In this document: piece by piece, positions 36,841-47,930 of the stretch | Layout of the letters: each line of letters opens with the position of its first letter | Position numbering within the stretch: the stretch's first letter is position 1 | Origin: Phoebastria nigripes | Lineage: Eukaryota; Chordata; Aves; Procellariiformes; Diomedeidae | Assembly (NCBI GenBank): GCA_035582835.1 | Contig: JAYKAV010002810.1 | Coordinates: 538,129 to 602,128, forward strand | Length of the DNA: 64,000 nt | Direction: 5' to 3' | Notes under the pieces: model-generated | The model's database searches: none | Told to the model about the DNA's origin: nothing | What the model saw: only the letters and a program-made list of their open reading frames with translations | Translations under genes and position numbers: made by a program

Positions 36841-38774
36841 TGTACTTTAGGCATTTCCCATCTAATGCAAGGGGTTAATCGAAGAAACAATGTTAGGAGC
36901 ATTAACTCTCTGCAGCCTCAGTGGAGGGCAGCCATAGGGTCACATCCATAGGACCATTAGGCAAGTCCTGTGGACACCTTTGGGGGTGTGAGAGACAGGG
37001 AGATAGAGACCGTGTGTCTGCACACTCACACCCATCTGTATGTAAAGCCCAAGGAGAAACAGCCTTGGCAAATACAGCAAGCTCCTTCCTCCTTGGGAGA
37101 ACCCGTTAGCCCATGCCCTCTCTTTCATAGCAGCGAATTGCCATCGTCTTGGCAGGGGACCACTGAGCCCTGAACANTGCAGGGCTGGAGAAGCCTCTCC
37201 TCAAGGCCACCAACCGGACACTGGAGGTCCCTCACTTCTGTGGGCTTGCACCTGCCAAAGATACTGATGTAGAAAAATCGCTGCAAAAGCAGCAACACGC
37301 TGCCAGAAGGGGCATGGCAATGGGTATGGGATTTACCCTTCATTGGCTATGGGAATCCCAGCATCTCTTTTGTAGCTGGTTGGGGTGGAGTCTCGAAAAT
37401 CTAATAAAATGGGAGCTAAGCGTCGCACCGTGTTGGGAACCACGTCCTCAGATCACCCTTTGGTCATGTTTATGCATATAGGCTGTATGCAAAGTTTGTG
37501 GTGAGCTATCAATTATAAATCATAAAAGGAGTTTGTACTGTTAACATTTCTCATAATACATCATTTATAGAGTCACACCACAGTGTTTCCGTAAGCAAAA
37601 GGATGCAGCCTGAAGCCAGGAATGAGGTAATTACTTGTACAATAGAAATGTAAATTCAGTAACCTGAAAGGGTGGGGGGGAGACAGAAGTGATGCAAGTC
37701 CTTACAGAGCCAGGTCCCAGGGATAAGTCACAGGCACCAAGAGGCAATCAGCCAGGAAGAAAGTTTTTCTATGAAGGAACATGGCAACTAGAAAAAGTTT
37801 CTCTAGCAGCCACCTTTAAAATCAGAGGAAGAGGTAGCAGAAAACACTCCAGAATATGCCAGCCCCAGGGGCAGCAGCTAATGAACTACCCCAAAAAGCT
37901 AGCTGGGTTGAAGAAATTGCCAAAAAAACCTTAAAGCTAAGTACAATATTAATAATTCTTTTCTTTTATTAACTTTACTCTAGTACCACAGTCCTAAGTA
38001 AACATCCTTTATCCTTCAATCTCGTCTAGTGAAAATGCTGACTGTCGAGTAAAGTAAAACAACAAGGGTTTCCATTCCTACTGTGGTGGAATCGGAGGAT
38101 TAGCGTGCTTTTGCAACAAACAACAGCTGAAAAAAAATATTCCTGGGGTATCACAAAAGCAGCAGCACAGACCTCCGCTTAGCTGCTAGGGCAGAGAGGA
38201 GGAAATCTCCTTCAACAGCAGCTGGGCATGGGAGCGCCTCTGATGTGCAGCAAGAGAGTGGGAAGGACCCTGAGCCCGAAGGGTATCCAGCACAGATACA
38301 CTAGCAGCTTTGAAAGCCTTTCTGCCCCGTGATAAAAGCCACATACCAAACCCCGCATACAACAAGAGCCCAGGACACGTACCTGAAGGAGGCCAGGGCA
38401 GGAGGAGGAGGAACACTGGAGCCATCAGGAAGAGAATAACCAGGAGGACCCTCGGCAATCCCACCTCTTGGGCTCAGTAGGCAGACCCTCATCCCCAGCT
38501 GCTTCCCATCATCCTCCAACCCCTCTGTCTAAACAGGCCATCTGAAACCCGTAGCCCGGGGGCAGCCCATTTGAGTGGCTCACAACCCAGGAGGCGTACA
38601 ACAGCTGTATTTTGGCCAGACTTGATTGAAAACCCCAGCCCTACATGCAGCAGGGCGCTGGCTGCGGGCACTGAGTGTTGTGCGAATGTTGGAGGGCTGC
38701 ACTGGCAGAGCGCTGGGAGCAGGGCTGTGGTCCCCATGCCCACATGCGAGTTGCCCCAAAGCGGTGACTTCCCC

Positions 38775-38870
38775 TCCCAGTTAAAGCTCATCTGCTGGTG
38801 TAAATCAGCTCAGCGTGCCCACCATAGGTGCAGCTGTAGGAATTTACATCCAGCAAGACTCTGGTCTGTG
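38775..38870. mobile_element. Old amniote inverted-repeat element remnant
   Basis: CATCTGCTGGTGTAAATCAG, then GCTCAGCGTGCCCACCATAG, then GGAATTTACATCCAGCAAGA and CTCTGGTC. The ends GCTGGTGTAAAT and ATTTACATCCAGC are near-perfect reverse complements, as in the common amniote hairpin repeat. Inactive. Confidence 0.6.
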
Positions 38871-39315
38871 GAATGAATCCTGGTTTCCTTTACAGCTCCG
38901 AAGACAAATCTTGGTATCTGCTGAGGTTTGGGATGGGGGGTGACATCAACATCCTGAAATGTTTAAATAAATGGAGGCAGCAGCGTTTTGAAGCACTGCT
39001 TGTTCCTCTAGAGGCTTTGCCAAAAAAAAAAAGTAAAAAAAAAAGTGTGACCTTGTGACTTTTTTTTAAAACCCTGCTACATCAGAAAGTTTGAAATATA
39101 AACAGCTGCTTTCACTGACTATATCAGTGCAGCCGGGCCGGGCTGCCTAATCCTTGGGTAGCAGTGTTTGTAAATACTGTTCAGACAGGCAGGTTAGATC
39201 AGATTTTCTCATGAGCTCATTCAGGACGGTTAGCTTTCATGGGCATGCACGTTGTTATCTCAAAATTTAACTGCCAGCTTTTGAAAGCCAGACACAGTTT
39301 TCAAAGAGTCAGTCC

Positions 39316-39352
39316 TGGGGGGGGGGAGGAGGAGGAGGAGGAAGAGGAGGTG
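39316..39352 (+). repeat. Purine tract: G-run plus (GGA)n
   Basis: A run of G followed by repeated GGA and GAA triplets, all purine on the plus strand. Could form triplex or quadruplex structure. Confidence 0.9.
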
Positions 39353-39963
39353 GCAAAGGAGAGTATCTTTCATCACAACCCTGACATGGGTGAAGCTGTG
39401 ACTGGATTGACGCCACCAGAGAATGTATCACTCACTGTCAGGCGGAGCTGGGCCATTTTCGACAGGCAGCGACGAACCTGCTGCAGAGCCCTGGGCTCTC
39501 CCTGGCGGGCACAGGTCCCTTGGGACCGAACTGCCCCCGGGGCACCCTGTTTTCACCCTGTGGGGGGAGTGCAGTAGCAAAGGATATGGAGCTGACCTCC
39601 TCCCTCTGCACACCTGAGAGCATCCCAGCACCCTGGCAGCCAAGGGACGGGGTCTTCCCATTGCAACACCTTACACTAGAAACGCCAGCGAGGGAGGACA
39701 GAGAGACAAGACGTGCATATTTGAATGCGGGTTGCTCACTGTACCATACAAGCTGGGGTTGTTAACACCGAAGGGCAGCAATGCTTCCAGCTGGACCTCC
39801 TGGCACTGCACTTCCTGGCCCTCAGAGGTATTTATCCCAGCGGCACGGTCACCTCCACGGAGGGCTACATACCCTCAGCTAGAGGAAAGCATCTTGCAGA
39901 GAAAGGATTTACCTGCCATAGAAACAATAAAATGAAGATGCAATATCAGTAGAGCTTAAATAC

Positions 39964-39997
39964 AGGAGTATGACTAATTAAGGAGTATGACTAATTA
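39964..39997 (+). repeat. Perfect tandem duplication of 17 bases with TAATTA core
   Basis: AGGAGTATGACTAATTA is present twice back to back (39964-39980 and 39981-39997) with no mismatch. Each unit ends in the homeodomain core TAATTA. The lack of divergence suggests a recent duplication or selection. Confidence 0.95.
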
Positions 39998-42900
39998 GAA
40001 CATAGCTTTGGATGGCCTGTGCCTGGCAGGAAAGCGTTAACCCAAACGTTCTCTGACAGGACACACTGAAAATCTCTTTCAGTTTTGCTGCCTTTCAGTT
40101 GATGGTTACAGAGGTGTTTCACTGCAAAGAGATAACGGCAAACACAGGGCTGCAGCCCCCAGGAGAAATTAATCCATCAGAGTGAAGCAGGAGAAGTCCT
40201 GCAAGAAGACCTGATTAAAGAGTGTTTTGAAGAACATGGCGCAAGGCCCAATGCCTGACGCTACCTCGGTGTTTGCCCCATGCNCTGTCCTCACACCGAT
40301 CGTCATAACAGCCATTGTAGCTGTGGGTCACGAGCTGCCGTTCCTGTCAAAAGACATTTCGTGGCAATCTTGCTGCGGGCATTTGACTGATGTGTCAGAA
40401 GAGCCCAGAGGAGCGGGAGGGAGGTGACTTTATTGCTGCTGCAGAAGAAAAGTGCAGATAATGAAAATTGCAACTGTGTCAACAGTGCGGCTGAGGAAAG
40501 GCTTTTTCGTCTCTATGTTTCTACTCCTTTAAAAAGAAAAGCAAACCCCAAAGTGCTGGCAAAAATTGTTTTTTATGCGAGCCCACTGAAACATGCATCC
40601 AGCGTGAAGCCATTTGAGCTTGTTGGCTCCACTAGTGTTAAACCCAAGGCATCCCTCAGTGAAGGACGTTGGGCAAAAGGGCCTTTTCCTGTGTTTTCCT
40701 GTGTGTCCTTCCTTAGGGTGATCCCACTTCACGGGTGGTGCCAGCCCAGCTGAAAAAAAGAAGTAGAAAAAAAGCAATTTCAGCTGCACGTGTGTTCAGG
40801 AAGGGCCGGTGCGTGGCAGCTCCCCGGCGAGGGGCCGAGCTCCAGCTGCAGGCCCAGCCCGGCGGGGGGGCCCCTCGCACACGTCAAACCCACGGGGGAC
40901 AGAAGCTCCCTTTCTTTCCCAAAATCCCTCAATCCTGAAAAAAAATCAAAGCTCAGGTCTTCGGGGCACCCTGCTGACTTCAAGGGAGTGGGTAGTGAAC
41001 AGTGGGACGGGCTTAGTTTTGGCCCATTTGGGGACCACAAGGTGCAGAGGGCTGCCTCCCCAGAGGTAGTATTTGCCCAGAAAAGGGTGATCTACTTAGA
41101 TGATTTCTACTAGAGAGCACAAGTCGTCTTTAATCTCCAGCTGCCAAGGGCTGCGATAAGGGAGGGGAGGGGAAGGATGGGCAGAGAGTGGCCAGAGTTA
41201 CTAGCCCGTGTCCTCAGGAGAGAGGGCTTCCTCCATCCCTCTCTGCCTCTCTCTCGAAGCCAATTTCAGCTGAATTCAAAGGAGTCTCAGAGGTATAAGT
41301 CTCAAAAATAACTGAATTTCTACAAGGCTGATGAGACATAGCAGCCTGGGAGAATAAGAGATCCCAGGGAAAAGCATGCGGCCAAGACTGGGCACAACTG
41401 GCCGGTGGGTCAGCAGACTCGTCCGCCTGTCCCCTGCCTGGGCACCCGGCGGACGCGGCCAGGCACCCAGGGGACAGGGGCACAGGCACAGCCTTGCCCA
41501 GGCTCCACCGGGTCTTCTGCTCACGGGACGTAACCTCAAACAATACAGGATATTGCTGGGGAGGGGAAACAATTTTTAGAGTTATTTTCCGTGACCAATT
41601 TCCTTGATGGGGGTTTCTGTGCTATAGATGGAGCATCAAATTCCGTGGCTGCAGTTTGAAGGTACATAATCTAGTTTGAAAACAAACTCCGTATTTTCAG
41701 AAGTGATGGGGATCTGTCACGTATGCTACATGAACACAAAGTTTTCTGCTCGGGGTTGCACACTTCAGTGACTTCCAGTTAGAGCTGTAGGCTTGACGCA
41801 GTAATATCTGATAGCTGACCACACTGGTCCTTTGAGCCTTAAAATTAATTAATCAAAAAATGAGAGTAAGCTAATCACTTCCAGTTATAATTGAACAGGT
41901 TTCACACAATGTCAGACAGAATGAATACTCATCAGTTCTCTTAGTCTATCGATGAGATTACAAGCAAAAAGTGGGGAAGAGAAGAAAAATTCCTTCACCT
42001 TTGCTTGTGTATCACAAAGCAAAAAAAGAAAATGAAACAAAGCAGACAAACAGATGCAAGCCCTTCTTTCACAGCCCATTTTACAGATTTCTTCAAAAAA
42101 ACCCCAACCCCACAAGGATCTCCATTAAAAGATAGATTCTGTTCCTGTCACTTCTGACATGACTTACAGAAGTAATGCAAGTTTGTTTTGCTTACAGTTC
42201 TCTGTGCATAGCTGGTGGTAATTGTTCTTACTGAGCAGTGGGGCATCTTCATGAAAAAATCAATAAATATTTAATTCATAAATGTAAGAGAGGTGATGAG
42301 CAAAATACACAACTAATAAAGATAAATGGCTTTCGTACTCATGAAGGCTTCTTATTAGAGAGTCACTGGAAAAAGCGTCCCTGCTGGGCAAAGAGAACAA
42401 AATAAATTGTGGACTTTATACTGCAAACACAGCATTTAAAAAAAAAAAAAAAGAAAACAACATTAATGCATCATTAGGGTTGAGCGTTTAAATCTACAGA
42501 AGCCAGCACAAACATGAAGGAAGATTCCTGCGGCAACGTTAATTGGGACTTATTGCGGACTGTGTTATTGATGATTGCATACATTCAGTTGCATAAACAA
42601 ATTGCCAAAGCTGTATACAACTGGAATGCAGATGAGGGATGTGCAGCCATGTGGCTTCTCCTACACCGTGAGACCCACCAGGTAACAAGTGCAGCAGGTA
42701 TGGCTGATGGGTCACCTACAGATACACACGCATATATATTACATGTATAAGCATAAGGCAAAAAAAACCCCAACCTACCAAATCTTCAAGATACATCTTC
42801 TAGTTATTTGTGTTTATTTATTTGCAGGCAAGTTAACAAAGACAGTGGCTAACAATGCATTCCTTTAGTGCATGCATAATTTAATTTGCTTCATCTGTTG

Positions 42901-43290
42901 TATCTGCAAATGCTGAAACATGACAAGAATGTAACACTCCCGAAATCGTAAAGTACCTCTATTTAGTCATTTCTACGGCCAGATGAAAACTTTGTGTTAC
43001 TTCATGTCCCATATTGCCAATAAAACCGCAGCTGAGCTAACACGCCCCAATCCCTATGCCTGTTTTCCAAAGCACAATGTCCTGGGGATATATTCTCTAA
43101 ATTGCCTACAAAGGCTTCGGAACAACACAAAACCAGCCCACAAAAAGACCCCATCCATCCTAGCAAGCACATACTAGTGCTATGCTGGAAAGCCTGGCGT
43201 CTCTCTTGGCTCCAGCGAGTATCATTGGCCCGTGTTGGCACCAGGCGATCAAAACCTGGGAAACGGCATTTAGCCAATGCTGGGGGGGCA

Positions 43291-43625
43291 GTTGTTATTT
43301 GCATTACTACAGTTCCCAGAGACCTCAACCGAGATCAGATTCCCCCTGCACGCAGTACAAAGGTAGCGATAGGAAATTGCCCCTCATGTCCAGGTAGGCT
43401 ATTAACCTTTCAGAGAAGGGGCAAAGTGTGGGTCATCCTGTCAAATGATTCCCATTTCACAGGGGAAGTACCTCCTACCAAATGCTGTGGATTGCAGTGG
43501 GAATTTCAGTGTCATGAAGTTTTGTTCAAAATGAAATCAAGTGCAAAAAAGCGATCCCAGACACTTTATCCAAGGTCACACGCTGTGGCAGAGCCCAGAA
43601 CAGAGCCCAGGGCTGCCGATTTCCC
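43291..43625 (-). mobile_element. Near full-length MIR-like amniote SINE (antisense)
   Basis: Starts with GTTGTTATTTGCATTACTAC and CTCAACCGAGATCAGATTCC, passes GATTCCCATTTCACAGGGG, and ends with CTTTATCCAAGGTCACACGC, TGTGGCAGAGCCCAGAAC and CCCAGGGCTGCC. The order and wording match the antisense of an old MIR-class element common in sauropsids, in which ACTTGCCCAAGGTCACACAG is the hallmark. At about 330 bases it is the longest old SINE in the window. It overlaps a 216-codon open frame, which is therefore probably spurious. Confidence 0.8.
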
Positions 43626-44934
43626 CACTAGCGTTTCCCATGACTTTCCCCACCTTTTTGTGCCTCTTGTTCTATCACAAAAAATAATGGAATTGCTCAT
43701 GCAGTGCTGCATCTTCATTGCTACTTTTCCTTCCAAGTTCCTCAGCATCTGAGCATAGGGTGAAACAGATAGGGGGAACATTCGGCTTAGATGATTTAAC
43801 TAATCTCATGCAAATGTACTCAGCAGTCTTGGGACCCGTTGTGCTTTCACCTACATAATGGCCAAGCCAGCTGAATATTGCTTTTTCCAAAGATAATAGC
43901 ATTTTTATGCATTATTCCTTAAAGCTTTTTGTGCTCACACACTGAAAAACAGCTCCAGCTGAGGAATAACTGAAGTCAATATACTTAGTCTCTGTCCAGG
44001 TAATTATGCGTCCTCCTTCCATGTTAGCTGAAGAGAGTATGATGATAATAGGACGTCATTAACATGCCTATATTTTTCCTCCCTTTTCTTACTTTCAGCA
44101 TATGAAATGGAAAACTGCAGTTAAACATTTATCATTACATCTTTTCTGGCCTATATTAGAAATGCTGCCTGCCTGCATTACCTTGCATTTGAGAAGCAGG
44201 AAGGATTTTGCAGGCAAGACAAAACATAGAAGAACTAGTTTAAAACAGAAAACAATAAACTTGCCTCTCCTGATATGAATTTATGTGATTTACTGATTTC
44301 TGAATTGTCTGAGTCCAGAGGAGAAAAAGAACAACAAAAAAAGACTATATATATAGTTTCCTTTAGAAACAGAAGCAAACCCAAACCATTCAATAATGCC
44401 AACGGCAGAGTTGTGAGCTCCTCCTCCACATCCCTCACCCACTCTCAAGTTAATTCGCTAGTGATAAAATCCACCCCAATGTACCTTCTCCCCAAGGAAT
44501 CAGGATTGATTATGAAAATGAATGCTAGCAATTTTTCCCTCTTCAACAGCCAATCAGGCATTGCTCTTGCCCATGCTCATATGAGTTGGCCAATATACAA
44601 AGAGTTTTGAGTGAAGGTTGGGATTTCAAATTTGAGACCATGGGAGCTGGAGGATTTGGCTGGAGGGAATGGGGTGGATAGCATATGAGAAGACAGTCAG
44701 CTCATCACTTCAACCAGAACCAGTAAAGTTGCAGCAACGTGGCATCTGTAATAGCACGTGCGTGTTGCTCATATACACAAAGCCACAACCTCCATATAGG
44801 TCCAGTGTATCAAACCTGGCTTTAAAAAAGAAATGATAATAGACTTATGAATTGAATTCAGCGCTTGAATTCTGTAACAACCAGCCTTTAAGTTACATTC
44901 TTCAGAGACTGTTTTGACTGTTGATGTATGATCG

Positions 44935-44970
44935 ACCTTTTGATCCATTGGCTTCCACGGGCTTTGGGAA
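44935..44970. mobile_element. Possible old hairpin-repeat trace
   Basis: CTTTTGATCCATTGGCTTCC followed by ACGGGCTTTGGG resembles the GATCCCATTGGCTTCAATGGGCTTTGG part of the amniote hairpin repeat. Short and decayed. Confidence 0.4.
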
Positions 44971-46436
44971 ATTCCTGCTGATTTTGGCGGTTGTTGGCTT
45001 ATATCCAAGGTCCATGCATTACAGGAGCATAAAATCTATTTTGATGCTTTAAACGGATATGGAGAAAGCTCTAGGTCCCTCTCCCCTCTGACTACAAAAA
45101 TATGACTACTTTCATAGTAGTTGTATGTCATGCTATTTGGTCATCATCGTTCAGTGTCTTTCAAGTTATTTCCATTAGGAGGAGAAATTGCTGAGAAATT
45201 TTTTCTTTTGCAAAGAAAAAAAAGAAAAAGAAATACAAAAGCCTTGAAGATAGTCTGAATCAAATCAGAGATAATTTCTTTATCATTTTCTAGCCTGCAC
45301 TCAAACCTGTAAAGAGATTTTTCAGCCATTCTCTCTGGATCATATTTCCAACTTTTTTCTGTCTCCAGGACTTTCTAGCTCCTTTTTTCTGTCTGCTTCC
45401 TGGCTACTCTGGAAAATACACACTCCAGTAACAGTATCTTATTGCTTAGATCTGAATTTGGGCCCCAGAAAAATCCTTTCACCATCCTTTTCTGTTTCTT
45501 GTTAATAACCCAGGGCCTATGTTTTGGGCACTGAATCCATTCATTTTTATTCCAAAAAAGGAGGTTATCATCTTCCTGCATGTCTCCTGAATGAAAGAAA
45601 CCATCACACTGACATGCTTTAATTAAGCTTTACCCAACCACCATGAATTTCAGACATATTTTAAGAGAGATGATATCAGGCGAGGTAAAATAAAGAAAAA
45701 AAAAAAAATTAAAATTATGGAGTCAAAAAGCTTCCCAAAAAGCAAAGAACATGCAACGGTAGCATGTACTGCTCTGTGCTGATGTAAAAGCACAGAGGGA
45801 TCATTGTGAAGGTTTCACGCTTGAGTGAATGCCTGATGAACATAGAGTAGCCATTGCTTTCAGGTATCTGCTGGAGATGGAAGTGGTAACCCGAGGAGCA
45901 TATGTTTCTGACAGTGATATAAGCCCAAATATTCTCCTTTAGAAGGGTTACAAGGAGAAAGCAGTGGACTTCACTTGTAGTTCTAGTTTGCTAAATTTCA
46001 CTCAGGCACATGAAATCATTCCCGCGGAGCTTGAAGGAAGTTTGTTATGTGGAGTCCAAAACCGATTTCATCAGAATGACCCCGATTTGGACCTTCAACC
46101 TTTGCTTAACACTTGTGGTTCAGAGCAGCTTTCTCCACCTTCAGCTGCAGGAACTTCCAAATACACTGCAAGAAAGGGGCTTGTGATGAAGCGAAGTTAC
46201 TAACAGGACTCCTGGTGGGTAGCGTGAGGCCAGTGCAGGATGAATGCTGGGGAAGAGTTTCAAGTTACTGGAAAACGAAAACACAGTTTGTTGGGAGATT
46301 GGGGGTTTTAGCTTTTTTTGGCCTAATTCCACTTCCAATTAAGCCATTTAGTGAAAGCAATATTTGGCCAAAGCAGAATGAGATTTTCACAGAACAACAA
46401 TAAAATATTTAATATGTTTATGTTCCCCAAAATTAA

Positions 46437-46475
46437 AAACAAAACAAAACAGAACAAACAGCACAGAACAAAACA
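46437..46475 (+). repeat. (AAAAC)n-like low-complexity tract
   Basis: AAAACAAAACAAAACAGAAC followed by AAACAGCACAGAACAAAAC. Decayed pentanucleotide repeat. Confidence 0.85.
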
Positions 46476-46699
46476 CTGTTCTGAAATGGGCAGACTAGAT
46501 TAGTCTTTTGCTGGAATACCTCTATTTTTGTCCTAAGTCTGAGAAATGCTAGGCAACTGACAACTCCCACTTCATGAACAGGAGCTGGGGATGCTCCATC
46601 CATGACGAGCTCCCATCTGTTTACAGTCCTACTTACTGCTGCCATCCTGATTTAAGTGTTATACGAGAAAGTTTTTCCCTTTTATAAGCTCTCTTAGCC

Positions 46700-46850
46700 A
46701 GACTCTGATCCTCCAGGTCACTTAAGCACATTTAATTGAAGTGCATGAGCAGTTTCTTGAACTTAAGAGAGGACCTGACTCTGCCCCACCGCAGTCAGTT
46801 GTTTGAAGTTAAGCACATGCTTAAGTGCTCTGCTGGATTTTTGCCCAAAC
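46700..46850. mobile_element. Old amniote inverted-repeat element remnant
   Basis: GTCACTTAAGCACATTTAAT, then TGCATGAGCAGTTTCTTGAA, then GAAGTTAAGCACATGCTTAA and GTGCTCTGCTGGATTTTTGC. This is the recognisable TTAAGCACATGCTTAAGTGCTTTGCTGGAT wording of a widespread amniote hairpin element, with the left arm carrying the complementary CACTTAAGCACAT. Inactive. Confidence 0.6.
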
Positions 46851-47019
46851 TGTCAATCTTTTATAGTTAATCATTTATCACCCTGCTTATGTGCTGGTAG
46901 TTATGCTTCAGTGTGCAAATATATAAATTGCTTTCATAAAGCTCCGCACACCAAGCACAAATAATGCTTTCTCAGCCCTTTACAGGAGTTCTCCAGTCCT
47001 GTGACATCTCAGATAGATC

Positions 47020-47930
47020 AAACGGCACTTGGAACTGGCAAGAAAGTTACTTCTCCGTTAATTAAACAGAATCATTACCATGTTCCTCTTCTAAATAGTG
47101 AGGCGCATTCACAGGCTTGCAAAATAAACAAATAAATAATGCCATTTAGCTCTAACCTGGCAAGTATCACGCATTTTGCCTTTAGGAGCATGTACATCGA
47201 TTCATCTTACACACACCGCCACTCCTAGAGCGAGAATGGGAGCAAGCTGTCAAATGCATGATAAGCGTATTTGCATAACTGTGGCACAGATTAAGTTAAG
47301 TAACTGCCAACGATGAGGGTATTTGCAATGTATCACAAGGTAATTCGCCCAAACGCAAGTGACCATTTTAATTTTTCTTTCCCTTGCTGAGGTTAATTGC
47401 TGTGAACTACAGGGGAATGTCACCCCCACTTACCTGAGCCCCCTTGCTTCGTACTCAGAAAGCTCACAGCTCCCGTGATTTTTCACAAAGAATTAAAATT
47501 GCCACGAGGAGAGAAAATGTAGTTGCTGCCATTCAGTTCCAATATATTGTATTGGAATGATAGGCGGCAATGGTGCCTCACTGAAATAGAGCCTTAAAAT
47601 ACAATTAGTTGCAGTTCCATAGATTGCAAAGCCAGTTATTCTGCGCTCCTGCCCGTGGGCCCTTCCATGCATCCACTAATGAAAAGGCTGCTTTTCCCCA
47701 AATGTCAGGTACTTTTGCAAGAAATGAGTACCGGGAAGTGAAAATGACAAAGAGTCTGTTCCCTTGCTCTGTAGAGCAATTTTTGTAAAAATTTATTCTC
47801 TGTCAAGCAAACTGCCTGAAAAAAAAATGCAGTCAGCCACATTTTCAAAGAGGAAGCTTGAGCACTTCTCAGATTGAGTCATATTAAAATGAATTAATGC
47901 TGCCAGCTGGTCTCCCAATCATTAATTGAA
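47020..47930. promoter_or_regulatory. Putative conserved enhancer block
   Basis: About 0.9 kb of unique, non-coding sequence with an unusual density of recognisable factor motifs: GTTAATTAAAC (47058-47067), CTGTCA of the MEIS/PBX type (47247-47252), a consensus POU octamer ATTTGCAT (47269-47276), further TTAATT, CAATTAG and CATTAATTG homeodomain cores, a CAGCTGG E-box near 47904 and paired CCAAT motifs in a hairpin (47523-47570). No repeat family matches and open frames are short. This is the strongest enhancer-like segment in the window, inferred from texture only. Confidence 0.45.
47523..47570. repeat. Nested inverted repeat with CCAAT in both arms
   Basis: TTCCAATA (47537-47544) and TATTGGAA (47550-47557) are perfect reverse complements around the loop TATTG. 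An outer pair TTGCTGCC (47523-47530) and GGCGGCAA (47563-47570) matches 7 of 8. The arms carry CCAAT on opposite strands, the NF-Y core. It lies inside the putative enhancer block. Confidence 0.8.

Larger units (their letters stand above)
31071..38774. other. Non-coding interval
   Basis: No supported gene. Contains an A-tract (32975-33000), a perfect 28-base AT palindrome (36517-36544), a weak inverted-repeat element remnant (36718-36840) and moderately GC-rich stretches near 31.8-32.1 and 34.8-35.3 kb without exon signatures I can trust. Confidence 0.5.
38871..43290. other. Non-coding interval
   Basis: No supported gene. Contains a G/GA-rich purine tract (39319-39350), a 17-base tandem duplication (39964-39997), a GC-rich patch near 40.79-40.89 kb and an A-tract near 42438-42452. 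Open frames overlap on both strands with no known domain. Confidence 0.5.
43626..46699. other. Non-coding interval
   Basis: No supported gene. AT-rich unique sequence with a weak hairpin-element trace (44935-44970), an A-tract near 45697-45708 and an AAAAC-rich stretch (46437-46475). Confidence 0.5.

Noticed and set aside
42055..42095. CAGCCCATTTTACAGATTTC as an antisense MIR piece
   Set aside because: Only about 15 bases match and the flanks do not. Could be chance.
43102..43752. 216-codon plus-strand frame
   Set aside because: Most of it is an antisense MIR-like SINE.
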